From positions 1 through 48,717 of the forward strand of contig SVDT01000005.1 in the NCBI GenBank assembly GCA_015057775.1: a DNA stretch of 48,717 nt. The letters are read 5' to 3'. The position numbers and the translations under genes are program-made. The stretch is from Paenibacillaceae bacterium (GTDB lineage: Bacteria > Bacillota > Clostridia > Lachnospirales > Lachnospiraceae). Position 1 is the first letter of the stretch, and each line of letters starts with the position of its first letter. The notes under the pieces were generated by a model that was not told where the DNA came from, searched no databases, and worked only from the letters and a program-made list of their open reading frames with translations. This document shows, in pieces, positions 16,608 to 25,260 of the stretch.

Positions 16608-17480
16608 CAGCCATGCACCAGCAAGTTGGAACCAGGTCTCAACTTCTGGAGATATCTGGTCTGGAGTGTTGGCTGTTACCTGATTTGCCAGAGCCAGTCC
16701 ATGCTCTCCTTCCTGGAAGATATGGAGTTCGTAAGGGACATGGTGTCTGGCCATCTCAAGGGCAAATACCAGAGAGTTCTCGGAGTAAACCAGCCCATCC
16801 TCTGAGGTATGCCACAAAAAAGCGGGCGGAGTATTGGAAGAGACAAAACGGGAGGGACTGAAGGTCTGGATCACACTCTCTGTAATCTCTTTCTCTCCGG
16901 TCAGAGCCACATTTGCCTGGTCCATAAAATCAAACATCTGTTTTTTTGACTCATCTTGTGCCAATTCGGCCGATTTCTCCTTCATCACCTGATAATCCAG
17001 CAGACCATATCCGAGAATCAGTGCGCTTGGCCGGATTTCTTCCGGGCTGGCCGCTTCAGGCGAAAGAGATTCTCCCAGCTCTTTTTCGTGCCAGTGTACG
17101 CCAAGGCTGGCAGCAAGGTGCGCGCCTGCGGAAAAACCACAGATCCCAATCTTATCCGGGTCAATGAGCAGGTGTTCGCAATTCTGCCTTAAGTACCGGA
17201 CCGTCTGAGCCAGTTCTTTTAACGCAGTGTCAGCCACTCCGATTCTGTTTTCCGCCGGATTACCGGTTGTATATCTTAATACAACGGCATGATATCCCAT
17301 GGATAGAAATTTAAATGCAATGGGTTCTGCTTCCCGGTCAGAGGTGAACAGATAGCCTCCCCCAGGCGCAATTACGATTACTGGACGTTTTTTACCGGGT
17401 AAAAGTTCTTTGGAATCCTCGATCAGGTATGCGGTGAAAAATCCAGCAGTTTCATTCAGTTTGTGTGTTTGAATAATCAA
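16587..17480 (-). CDS. Alpha/beta hydrolase, acetyl-esterase/BD-FAE type
   Basis: 297 residues. The oxyanion motif APGGGYLF, the nucleophile elbow GFSAG (serine near residue 116), a TSEDGLV acid region and EGEHGLAL with the catalytic histidine outline a complete catalytic triad. No signal peptide is visible, so it acts in the cytoplasm, probably on acetylated sugars or small esters. The start codon is TTG at 17480, eight bases after AAGGAG; no ATG is available upstream in a sensible position. It stands alone between two rightward genes. Confidence 0.83.
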   Translation of the reverse strand: MIIQTHKLNETAGFFTAYLIEDSKELLPGKKRPVIVIAPGGGYLFTSDREAEPIAFKFLSMGYHAVVLRYTTGNPAENRIGVADTALKELAQTVRYLRQNCEHLLIDPDKIGICGFSAGAHLAASLGVHWHEKELGESLSPEAASPEEIRPSALILGYGLLDYQVMKEKSAELAQDESKKQMFDFMDQANVALTGEKEITESVIQTFSPSRFVSSNTPPAFLWHTSEDGLVYSENSLVFALEMARHHVPYELHIFQEGEHGLALANQVTANTPDQISPEVETWFQLAGAWLKKQLPF

Positions 17481-17677
17481 GATGTCAGCTCCTTCCTTAA
17501 AGATATTAATGTATTCATTGTATCAGATTCCATTGATAATCACCAGGTTTTAAACCAGAACACTGAATTATCACAAATCTTTCACAGAATGAAAATAATT
17601 ATTTAAGCTGTATTTCAGGTTTGTAATATACAATGTTTTCAAAATGAAAAGTCAATAAGTTAGAGGAGGCAGTAAAT

Positions 17678-19603
17678 ATGCATTTTAACAGATTTAATAA
17701 AACAATGGCTGGAATTTTAGTCATGACCATGGTGGTTTCCATGGCGTCACAGACAGTAACGATTCATGCTGCAAATACAACACAGGAAACAACTCAGTCC
17801 TCAGAACCGCCCGCAGGCGGACCCGGTGGCCAGCAGCCGCCCGAAGGGGCTCCAACTGGTCAACCGCCTGAAAATGGACAACAGTCACCGGAAGGAGCTC
17901 CAACCGGTCAGCCTCCTGAGAATGGCCAGCAGCCGCCTGACGGAGCACCTGCCGGTCAGACACAACAGGGGGAAGAAAAAACTCAGGGCCAGCAGCCCTC
18001 TGACATGAATCAGGCGCCTCCTGGAGGAGTTGGAGGTGCAGATACCATGACTTTTGACTATAAGGGCAATTATACGGCTGCGCTGGTTGCTGATGGGAAA
18101 GAGGTTTCCTCTGGTAAAGAATCCATCACTGCTTCAGATGCAGACCAGAACGCTGCACTGGTTCAAAACGGAGGAACTTTAACCATTACAGAGGGTACAT
18201 TACAGAAATCAGGTGATGATACCAATGGAGACAATTGTAATTTTTACGGTCTGAATTCCATTCTTCTCGGGGTAAACAGTGATTCAAAGGCATATATATC
18301 TGGAAGTTCCTTAAAGGCTGACAGTGAAGGGAGTAACGGTATCTTTTCTACCGATAATGCGGTGATTTATGCCAATGACAATCAGATTTCTACCTCTGCC
18401 GGCAATTCCAGAGGTTTGGACGCTACCTATGGAGGTACGATCATAGCAAATTTAATGGATATTTCCACCAAAGGGGATCATAGTGCAGCCATTGCTACAG
18501 ACCGGGGAGGCGGAACCATATCCGTTACCAACAGTACATTATCTACGGAAGGATCAGGTTCTCCTCTTCTTTATTCCACAGGTAATATTGAGGTAGATAA
18601 CGTTACTGGTTCGTCAACAGGCAGCCAGATTGCAGGAATGGAAGGGCTTAATACAATTCGTATTTATCATTCCAGTCTTACCAGTGCCATTACAGGTAAA
18701 ACAGCCAGTGATCCGGTTGCAAACGGAATCATTATCTATCAGTCAACATCAGGAGATGCAGAAGCCTCCACTGGTGAAGCAGCAACCTTTGAAGCAGCAG
18801 ACTCCACATTAAAAAGTGCAGTAAAAAGTGGTTCCATGTTTTATAGTACCAATACAGAAGCCAATATTGTGCTGAGCAATACAAAACTGGATTTTGACAG
18901 TGAAAATGCGGGTCTGCTCACTGTGGAAGGCAATGATTCCAATAACTGGGGAACTGCCGGAAGCAATGGTTCAAAAGTGAAATTTACCGGATTAAACCAG
19001 ACATTAAACGGGACAATTTCAGTTGATACCATCAGCAGCCTGGAACTGTATCTTCTTAAAAATACAACCTACACCGGTTCAATCGTAATTCAGACCAATT
19101 CTGTGAATACGAAAACAACAGAGTCACCTGTTACCGTCAATCTGGACAGTACCTCCAAGTGGGTGGTTGTAAAGGACTGTGAAATCAGTAATCTGAACGC
19201 CGAAAAAGGCGCTTCTATTGTAGATGAAGATGGAAAGACAGTAACCATTGTAGCAAATGGAAAGACAGTGGTAACCGGTACAGGTTCCCGGACTCTGACT
19301 GTTACTGGAACTTATACAGAGACAATAACAACAGACACCAGCAATGCTTTAAGTACTTCCTATACAGACAGATCTGAATTTGACAAGTATTATGGAATCT
19401 CCACTACATTTGGGGAGAATAGTGCAGCAGAGGATGGGAAAGCTGAGACATCAGCGGAAAGCCAGTCTGAAGTGGAAAGCCAGGCAGGTGACCAGGAAGA
19501 AACGTCTCAAAATAGTCCGGCTGGTATTCTGGCAGTAGTTGCATCGGTTTGTGCCATTATTGGCTTTGGTGGCATTTTTGCTTACAGAAAGAAAAGAAAG
19601 TGA
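17678..19603 (+). CDS. Secreted, membrane-anchored beta-rich surface protein
   Basis: 641 residues. An N-terminal signal peptide (hydrophobic AGILVMTMVVSMASQTV, cleavage probably after IHA) is followed by a Pro/Gly/Gln-rich spacer of 16-residue repeats (residues 54-97). A long Ser/Thr/Asn/Gly-rich region (about 120-560) has the short-strand periodicity of a right-handed beta-helix or adhesin. The C-terminus is a single membrane segment (ILAVVASVCAIIGFGGIFAY) followed by RKKRK; no LPxTG sorting motif is present. I do not recognise an enzyme. A role as a cell-surface adhesin or carbohydrate-contact protein is a guess. GAGGAGG lies before the ATG. It is unlinked to its neighbours. Confidence 0.75.
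   Translation: MHFNRFNKTMAGILVMTMVVSMASQTVTIHAANTTQETTQSSEPPAGGPGGQQPPEGAPTGQPPENGQQSPEGAPTGQPPENGQQPPDGAPAGQTQQGEEKTQGQQPSDMNQAPPGGVGGADTMTFDYKGNYTAALVADGKEVSSGKESITASDADQNAALVQNGGTLTITEGTLQKSGDDTNGDNCNFYGLNSILLGVNSDSKAYISGSSLKADSEGSNGIFSTDNAVIYANDNQISTSAGNSRGLDATYGGTIIANLMDISTKGDHSAAIATDRGGGTISVTNSTLSTEGSGSPLLYSTGNIEVDNVTGSSTGSQIAGMEGLNTIRIYHSSLTSAITGKTASDPVANGIIIYQSTSGDAEASTGEAATFEAADSTLKSAVKSGSMFYSTNTEANIVLSNTKLDFDSENAGLLTVEGNDSNNWGTAGSNGSKVKFTGLNQTLNGTISVDTISSLELYLLKNTTYTGSIVIQTNSVNTKTTESPVTVNLDSTSKWVVVKDCEISNLNAEKGASIVDEDGKTVTIVANGKTVVTGTGSRTLTVTGTYTETITTDTSNALSTSYTDRSEFDKYYGISTTFGENSAAEDGKAETSAESQSEVESQAGDQEETSQNSPAGILAVVASVCAIIGFGGIFAYRKKRK
17837..17968 (+). repeat. 48-bp coding tandem repeat (Pro/Gly/Gln)
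   Basis: Two full copies and one partial copy of a 16-residue unit, PPEGAPTGQPPENGQQ, differ by a few substitutions (SPEG, PPDG, PAGQ). Such spacers commonly carry a surface domain through the cell wall and can vary in copy number between strains. Confidence 0.85.
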
Positions 19604-19635
19604 AGTATATAGAAGAAAGAAAGTTAAGCATAGAC

Positions 19636-19664
19636 TTGACATTCTTAAGAGCCTATGTTAATGT
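19636..19664 (+). promoter_or_regulatory. Promoter of the glycine-riboswitch transcript
   Basis: A perfect TTGACA (19636-19641), 17-nt spacer and TAATGT (19659-19664) preceded by TGT, an extended -10, lie 40 bases upstream of the first aptamer. Confidence 0.65.
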
Positions 19665-19699
19665 GATAAAGTGAAAAAGTAATAAACCAACAAGCGAAG

Positions 19700-19866
19700 T
19701 TCGTAGGAAAATGACGATTTGTCTGCCGAAGGAGTAACACTCTCAGGCATCCGGAGTACCGGATAAGGACTATGAATGGATGTGGCTCTGGAGAATCTCA
19801 TGAATGAGTGCCGAAGGTGCAAGGCGCGGGAAACCGCGTTAATCTCTCAGGCAAAAGGACAGAGTT
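19700..19866 (+). promoter_or_regulatory. Tandem glycine riboswitch (two aptamers)
   Basis: Two copies of the glycine aptamer core are present. The first has TGCCGAAGG at 19724-19732 and CTCTCAGGCA at 19740-19749; the second has TGCCGAAGG at 19809-19817 and CTCTCAGGCA at 19844-19853. P1 of the second aptamer is CTCTG (19786-19790) with CAGAG (19860-19864), followed by the usual AAAGGAC. The two are joined by a short linker as in cooperative tandem forms. The terminator downstream is the expression platform. The downstream gene is an amino-acid/sodium symporter, a known target class. Confidence 0.95.
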
Positions 19867-19915
19867 TAAGTTCAAACGTTTAGCGGCAGTGATGCCCTTA
19901 TTTGTTTGCTTTCAG

Positions 19916-19948
19916 AGCCAAATCATCCCGTATGGTTTGGCTTTTTTT
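19916..19948 (+). terminator. Riboswitch-controlled terminator
   Basis: AGCCAAATCAT pairs with ATGGTTTGGCT (one G-T pair) around a five-base loop, followed by seven T. It lies between the second aptamer and the symporter start. An upstream CAAAC/GTTTG pairing could form the alternative structure. Confidence 0.88.
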
Positions 19949-19974
19949 AATAACAAAAAGAGAGGGTCTATCAC

Positions 19975-21339
19975 ATGGAACAATTTACACAGCTGGTTGA
20001 TCAGGTCAGCGGCATTGTCTGGAACAGCATTTTACTGTATCTGCTGGTTGGAACAGGAATTTTATTTACTGTCCGCACCCGTTTTGTACAGGTCAGAAAA
20101 TTTGGAGAAGGATTTAAGCGTATGTTCGGCAGTTTTAAGCTGAATGGCGAAAACGCCGGCAAAGACGGAATGTCCTCCTTTCAGGCATTAACTACGGCAA
20201 TTGCAGCCCAGGTAGGTACGGGTAATATTGCAGGCTGTGCGACAGCACTTTATTCCGGAGGACCTGGAGCAATATTCTGGATGTGGCTCAGTGCCTTTTT
20301 TGGAATGGCTACCAACTATGGAGAAGCTGTTCTTGCCCAAAAATATAAAACGGTTAATTCACAGGGAGAAGTAACAGGCGGTCCCATATATTATATTAAA
20401 GCCCGTTTTAAAGGAACTGCAGGTAAGGTTATGGCAGTATTCTTCTCAATGGCAATAATTTTTGCTTTAGGATTTACCGGAAATATGGTTCAGGCTAATT
20501 CCATCGGTCTGGCTTTTCACACTGCCTTTGGTGTGGATCCCCTGATTGTTGGAATTGTGATTGCGGCAGTTGCTGCATTTACCTTTATGGGAGGTGTGAA
20601 GCGAATTGCTTCCCTTACAGAAAAACTTGTACCGGTGATGGCCGGATTTTATATAATCGGATGTCTCATCGTTCTGGTTATCAATCACAGCGCTCTTTTG
20701 CCTGCACTTAGGTCCATTGTGATTGGTGCATTCCGTCCCCAGGCACTGCTAGGCGGCGCTGCTGGAATCGGAGTTCAGAAAGCCATGCGTTATGGTGTTG
20801 CCAGAGGATTATTTTCCAATGAGGCAGGTATGGGATCTACTCCTCACGCCCATGCCATTGCTAAGGTAGAAAAACCCCAGGATCAGGGCGTTATGGCGAT
20901 TATGGCTGTATTTATTGATACCTTTGTGGTTCTTAATCTAACTGCTTTGGTGATCCTCACCTCAGGAAGACTGGCTCCAGGTGTGGAAGGAGCTCCTCAG
21001 GGAACAGCTCTTGCCCAGGCAGCATTCAGTGAGGCATTCGGCTCTTTTGGAAATACGTTTGTAGCAATCTGTCTTCTGTTTTTCGCATTTTCAACAATCA
21101 TCGGATGGTACTTTTTCGGTGAGGTAAATGTAAAAGCACTTTTTGGACCCAAAGCAACCAAGGTATATGCATTGATCGTTGTACTGTTCCTGGTGCTTGG
21201 ATCATTTTTAAAGGTTCAGCTGGTCTGGAATTTATCCGATTTATTTAACGCACTTATGGTATTTCCAAACCTGATTGCTCTTCTGGCTTCCTCTGGTATC
21301 GTAGCCAGAGCTGCCAGGGGAGAAGATATCATGAAATAA
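19975..21339 (+). CDS. agcS: Sodium:alanine/glycine symporter, AgcS family
   Basis: 454 residues with about ten membrane segments. The family signature GTGNIAGCATALYSGGPGAI is near residue 80-100, and FSNEAGMGSTPHAHA near residue 280 is also typical. It imports alanine or glycine with sodium. AGAGAGGG is eight bases before ATG 19975. The tandem glycine riboswitch upstream points to glycine as the relevant substrate. Its stop is one base away from the stop of the convergent serine hydrolase; no terminator is visible between them. Confidence 0.95.
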   Translation: MEQFTQLVDQVSGIVWNSILLYLLVGTGILFTVRTRFVQVRKFGEGFKRMFGSFKLNGENAGKDGMSSFQALTTAIAAQVGTGNIAGCATALYSGGPGAIFWMWLSAFFGMATNYGEAVLAQKYKTVNSQGEVTGGPIYYIKARFKGTAGKVMAVFFSMAIIFALGFTGNMVQANSIGLAFHTAFGVDPLIVGIVIAAVAAFTFMGGVKRIASLTEKLVPVMAGFYIIGCLIVLVINHSALLPALRSIVIGAFRPQALLGGAAGIGVQKAMRYGVARGLFSNEAGMGSTPHAHAIAKVEKPQDQGVMAIMAVFIDTFVVLNLTALVILTSGRLAPGVEGAPQGTALAQAAFSEAFGSFGNTFVAICLLFFAFSTIIGWYFFGEVNVKALFGPKATKVYALIVVLFLVLGSFLKVQLVWNLSDLFNALMVFPNLIALLASSGIVARAARGEDIMK

Positions 21340-21340
21340 T

Positions 21341-22669
21341 CTACTCTTTGAAGCCGGTTAAAAATCCGCTGAATTCATGGAAAAGAGTTTCTTCTATCTT
21401 TTTCATCCATACGGTAATACCGTCTTCTGACAGAGTTAAAAGGATATGGATGGAACCCACGTATTCGCCCACAACGGAAACAGGGAGATAAAGTGTTCTG
21501 GAATCTGCCCACAAAGCTTTGACTGCAATTCTCTGTTTGTAGCCATTTAAGATGCTGACAGCAGGTTCTGTAAAGGAAAAAGAGAATGTGTATGTCTTAT
21601 CCGGTCCGGAAAGGGTAAGGCTGCCTTCTTTGGAGTCAAGGGAGAGGGCAAGCCTTGTAAATCTCTGCCGGCCGGGCAGAAGGCGGTAAACGGCGTTTAA
21701 ATGAGAGGGACCGGAAAAGACAGGAAGGCTGGGAACCGGATTTAAAAATTCCTTTAGTCCATCCCGAACCAGATCCAGTATTTTTTGTTGTCCCCCTCTG
21801 ATATTCTGAGTATTTGCCGTAATGACTATAACCAGATCCAGTTCCGGATAAAAAAGCACATACTGACTTCCCATACCATACATGGCAAAGCCATTGCGGA
21901 TCTGCCAGATCTGATAGCCGTATCCCTGCTTCTCATCTAATGTCTGTCCGAAATGAATGGTGGGAACCTGAAAGGAAACGGCATCTCTTAAATAATCTGC
22001 AAAAACCCCCGTCCCATGTTTTACTGTATTCATACAGAATCTGCCAGTCTTTAATAAATCAAGGGAATAGGCCATCAGGCCGGAGCCGCCCATTTCACTT
22101 CCAAAGGGATCTTTTATGATATACGCATCTTTGGAAAAATCAAGTTCATCCAGACATTTCTCTCTTAAATAATCAAGAACTCCTTTTCCAGTCAGCTTTT
22201 TTATAAGTGCTGCCAGCGTATGGGCAGCGGAAGTATCATAGAGAAAGGTTTCCCCGCTTTTATGGGTAGGCGGAACCAAAAAGAAGCTTTCCACCCAGTT
22301 TTTCTGCCTGTCAATCTTATAGGTGGTTGAGGAGTGGCAGGTCTGCATCATCAGCATTTGCTGTATGGTCATATTCATAAGCCAGGGACTTTTCGTTTCA
22401 GTATCTGAGTATTCCGGGAAATAGCCGGTTATGGGATCTGAAAGGGAAATCAGACCGTCCTCAAGGAGATATCCCACTGCCAGGGCGCAGAAGCTCTTTG
22501 TGATGGAGAACATGCGGTGAAGGTCCTGTTTCGTATAAGGTGCCTGATAGTTTTCCGTAAGAAGAGTTCCGCCCTGTTCAGCCAGAAAACTATGAATGGG
22601 AAGTCCGCTTTCTTTCAGTGTGAGCCAAAGCTGTTCCATGTGTTCTTTTGATGGTATGTTGTTATGCAT
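21341..22669 (-). CDS. Serine hydrolase of the beta-lactamase class C/esterase family
   Basis: 442 residues. The active-site SITK (SxxK, near residue 55) and a downstream YDTSAAHTLA, with tyrosine in the Y-x-N position but threonine instead of asparagine, match the EstB/class C-like serine hydrolases. The C-terminal ~120 residues form a beta-rich domain. No signal peptide is visible, so a cytoplasmic esterase or peptidase-like activity is more likely than beta-lactamase. The start overlaps the stop of the upstream AraC regulator by eight bases (ATGCATAA), so the two are translationally coupled. It may deacylate xylo-oligosaccharides; that is inference from the locus. Confidence 0.78.
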   Translation of the reverse strand: MHNNIPSKEHMEQLWLTLKESGLPIHSFLAEQGGTLLTENYQAPYTKQDLHRMFSITKSFCALAVGYLLEDGLISLSDPITGYFPEYSDTETKSPWLMNMTIQQMLMMQTCHSSTTYKIDRQKNWVESFFLVPPTHKSGETFLYDTSAAHTLAALIKKLTGKGVLDYLREKCLDELDFSKDAYIIKDPFGSEMGGSGLMAYSLDLLKTGRFCMNTVKHGTGVFADYLRDAVSFQVPTIHFGQTLDEKQGYGYQIWQIRNGFAMYGMGSQYVLFYPELDLVIVITANTQNIRGGQQKILDLVRDGLKEFLNPVPSLPVFSGPSHLNAVYRLLPGRQRFTRLALSLDSKEGSLTLSGPDKTYTFSFSFTEPAVSILNGYKQRIAVKALWADSRTLYLPVSVVGEYVGSIHILLTLSEDGITVWMKKIEETLFHEFSGFLTGFKE

Positions 22670-24923
22670 TTACCTTGTCCCTCATTTCTTTTGGAGATAC
22701 TCCATAGTTCTTTTTAAATGCTCTTCGAAAAGAAGCTGGGTTGTTATAACCCAGATATTGATACAGCGTGGATAGACTTGTATCAGTTTCCAGTATAATT
22801 TCCTTGGCTTTTGCCATTCGAAGCCGCTCTAAATAGGTAGAAAAGTTTTCAGATACTTCTTTTTTAAAGAGATAGCTGAAATAATTTTCCGAGATGCCGA
22901 ACTCATCTGATATTTTAGTCAGACATAGATCGGAATCATGGTAGTTATTGATGATGTAATCCTGTATTTTTATAATCAGTTCATTACTTTCCGTATCTGT
23001 TCCGCAGATATCACAAAGCTCAAAGGCGATGGTCTTTAAGCTGTCTAAGCTCATCTCTCCCTCAAACTGCTTATCAATCATATCCAAAAGCCTTAGTTTT
23101 TCTCCATCCAGGCCGTCTTCTGAGATGGTGTGCCTTTTCTTAAAGACAGTCGCCCGGATATCGGACAAAAGCCATTTTTGCTGGGTAAAGGAAAGACTGC
23201 GCATGTCAGTATTTTCTTTCCGGATCAGTTTAAAAAGTTCCCTCACCTGGTCTTTATTGCCGGTAGAGATAAAGCCGCTTAACTGTATGGATAAACTTTC
23301 CGGGAAATAATATACATCATTTGATTTGGCAAAATCATTGCAGCTTAAAATATATTTTTCGTTAGTGGTAATTGATTTCGCATCTTTTGCCTGCTGATAG
23401 GATTTCCACGTATAGGAGATCAGTCCGTTTCTGCCTCCTAATCCGCCCCGGATCCAGATTCCATACTTTTCTAAAAGTTCCCTGTGCATGGTAAGGAAGA
23501 TGTCTCTGTCACTGCTTAACACCTGCTCAAGAGGTATGGATCTATCTGAGGCGATCAGTATGGCAAAGGCCCGGTCTGACGGTTTGTATACATATCCAGT
23601 ATCCGGGTAATAGCGCCGGAGGGCTTCTCTCACCAGCATATCGTAATTTTCAAAGCACAATTCCAAATCCTTGGTACAGATATCGGATTCCTCTGATGGG
23701 GATACTTCTGTATACAAAACGTGGAATTTAGTGTCAGGGCGTTCCAGACCAAGTTCATCTATGATATACTGCATCTCTACGTTATTGGTAATGCTGCCTT
23801 CCATGATTCGTCGCATATAGGACTCCGCCACAACCGGTTTTTGCTTTTCCACAAGGAGGTTTAAGGAGCTTGCCAGTGATTCCTTTATATTCAGTTCATT
23901 GGACAGCTTTAAAATCTTTTGATTTCCAAAGGATGAAAAGATCACCGCAAGGATTCCGCCAAGAATGATTGCTGCCAGAGTTACAGTTGTAAAAAAACGC
24001 TGATAGGGGGTGATGGAGTAGTAAGCTTTCTCTTCCGGCTGAATCAGGTAGTAATTCCAGCTATTATAGGAAGAAGATATAGTGGTGATCAGCATTTCCT
24101 CCCTGTTACTGCCCTGGGTAAAATGTGCGATATTATGTTCAAAGTCCATATTTTTCAAGGTTTCGTATTCAATAACAGGGCCTCCATCGGAAAGAAGAAA
24201 CGTCTGATTGCCGTTTTTATCGTATGCAACCAGGTATCCGTTATTATAAAAATTAATACTCGAAAAATATTTGATGATCTTTTCGTGGTCAAACTGGTAG
24301 CAGATCACGGAACTGCTGTGATTGGCGATCTGAGAGGCAGAGGTCAGAGGATAAAGATATAAAAAGTTTTCTGACGAGGTGCCAAGCTGTTCAAAAGGAA
24401 TAAATTTGTTCCAGTAAACAGGATTCACAAGTACTTTTGAAAAAAGTGCCGGATCAATTGGGTACTTTGTATTATGCCAGATAAAAAAATCAAAATCCGA
24501 AAACAGGATTGGAGAGATTGCATAGCTGGATTTCTCGATATAAATAAAAGAGTTGCTGATTGGCAGCAGCAGCTCCACAGGTGTAATTGATTTAAGGCTT
24601 TGCTGGGTCTTATAACCAAGATAATAAAAAGATGAGTCCTCTCTGTCTTTCTGGTTGATAAGATTATTAAAAAGGCTGTTGGCAGTAATTTGTTTCACCG
24701 ATGCATTCATCAGCTCCAATGTATTGTCAAGCTGGTTAACGGATGCGGTCAGACTAAGCCGGTTTTGCTGGTAAATGCCGTTCTTAACCTGGCGATAGGA
24801 AAGGGAATAAAGAATCACTCCAATCATTAGAATGATTGCCAGAATCAAAGTATAGGAAAGCATCAGCTGATTTTTATAGGACATATTTTTATTTTGTTTT
24901 AATGTAAGTTTGCGATTTTTCAT
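22662..24923 (-). CDS. Membrane-bound AraC-type regulator of the sugar ABC locus
   Basis: 753 residues. A membrane segment at about 23-45 (LMLSYTLILAIILMIGVILY) and another near 300-320 (TTVTLAAIILGGILAVIF) bracket an extracytoplasmic sensor domain. The cytoplasmic part ends in two helix-turn-helix units of AraC (residues ~655-750: DLCLTKISDEFGISENYFSYLFKKE and TLYQYLGYNNPASFRRAFKKNYGVSPKEM). Such one-component regulators accompany Lpl/Ytc-type sugar importers. I start at ATG 24923, nine bases after AAGGA; an ATG 21 bases upstream has no site. It is divergent from the ABC operon it presumably activates. Confidence 0.87.
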   Translation of the reverse strand: MKNRKLTLKQNKNMSYKNQLMLSYTLILAIILMIGVILYSLSYRQVKNGIYQQNRLSLTASVNQLDNTLELMNASVKQITANSLFNNLINQKDREDSSFYYLGYKTQQSLKSITPVELLLPISNSFIYIEKSSYAISPILFSDFDFFIWHNTKYPIDPALFSKVLVNPVYWNKFIPFEQLGTSSENFLYLYPLTSASQIANHSSSVICYQFDHEKIIKYFSSINFYNNGYLVAYDKNGNQTFLLSDGGPVIEYETLKNMDFEHNIAHFTQGSNREEMLITTISSSYNSWNYYLIQPEEKAYYSITPYQRFFTTVTLAAIILGGILAVIFSSFGNQKILKLSNELNIKESLASSLNLLVEKQKPVVAESYMRRIMEGSITNNVEMQYIIDELGLERPDTKFHVLYTEVSPSEESDICTKDLELCFENYDMLVREALRRYYPDTGYVYKPSDRAFAILIASDRSIPLEQVLSSDRDIFLTMHRELLEKYGIWIRGGLGGRNGLISYTWKSYQQAKDAKSITTNEKYILSCNDFAKSNDVYYFPESLSIQLSGFISTGNKDQVRELFKLIRKENTDMRSLSFTQQKWLLSDIRATVFKKRHTISEDGLDGEKLRLLDMIDKQFEGEMSLDSLKTIAFELCDICGTDTESNELIIKIQDYIINNYHDSDLCLTKISDEFGISENYFSYLFKKEVSENFSTYLERLRMAKAKEIILETDTSLSTLYQYLGYNNPASFRRAFKKNYGVSPKEMRDKVNA

Positions 24924-24950
24924 ATGCACCGTTCCTTTTTTCATATGGAA

Positions 24951-24979
24951 ATTATAGTATGAAACGGTACTAAAATCAA
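24951..24979 (-). promoter_or_regulatory. Promoter of the AraC regulator/serine hydrolase unit
   Basis: Reading leftward, TTGATT (24979-24974), a 17-nt spacer and TATAAT (24956-24951) lie about 30 bases from the start codon. Confidence 0.65.
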
Positions 24980-25006
24980 TCAGATCCCTCCCTTACATTA
25001 AGATCT

Positions 25007-25062
25007 GTACATAGAACGTAAAATATGTACTCAATATCCATTCCTGTCTCTTCCTATATAAT
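25007..25062 (+). promoter_or_regulatory. Inverted repeat and -10 element before the sugar ABC operon
   Basis: GTACATA (25007-25013) and TATGTAC (25024-25030) are perfect complements ten bases apart. They end 26 bases upstream of TATAAT (25057-25062), which has no recognisable -35, as expected for an activator-dependent promoter. The 200 bases from there to the lipoprotein gene form a long leader in which I see no further clear element. Confidence 0.5.
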
Positions 25063-25260
25063 GATGTGGAATTGAAATCAGAGGATCCAGTAAATATAAA
25101 ATATGCATAATAAATGATTGGGAAATCGGGGCATTTAGCTAAAAATGAACAACGATAGTAAATAATGCGCGTTGATATTGTGTGTACGGGATGCTATGAT
25201 GGCAATGCAAAAAAGGTGCGCACCACCAATGACAAAATCAATAATATTGGGAGGTTCTTA

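Noticed and set aside
17837..17968. Regular direct repeats resembling a CRISPR array
   Set aside because: The unit is 48 bp, in frame, and codes for a Pro/Gly/Gln spacer of a surface protein; there are no unique spacers and no cas genes.
19808..20143. Open frame running through the glycine riboswitch into the symporter gene
   Set aside because: It covers the structured aptamer and terminator and overlaps the symporter in another frame; a shadow frame.
21341..22669. Serine hydrolase as a functional beta-lactamase belonging to the bla regulon
   Set aside because: It has SxxK but lacks a signal peptide and the Y-x-N asparagine, and it is coupled to the sugar-locus regulator more than 12 kb away from blaI.
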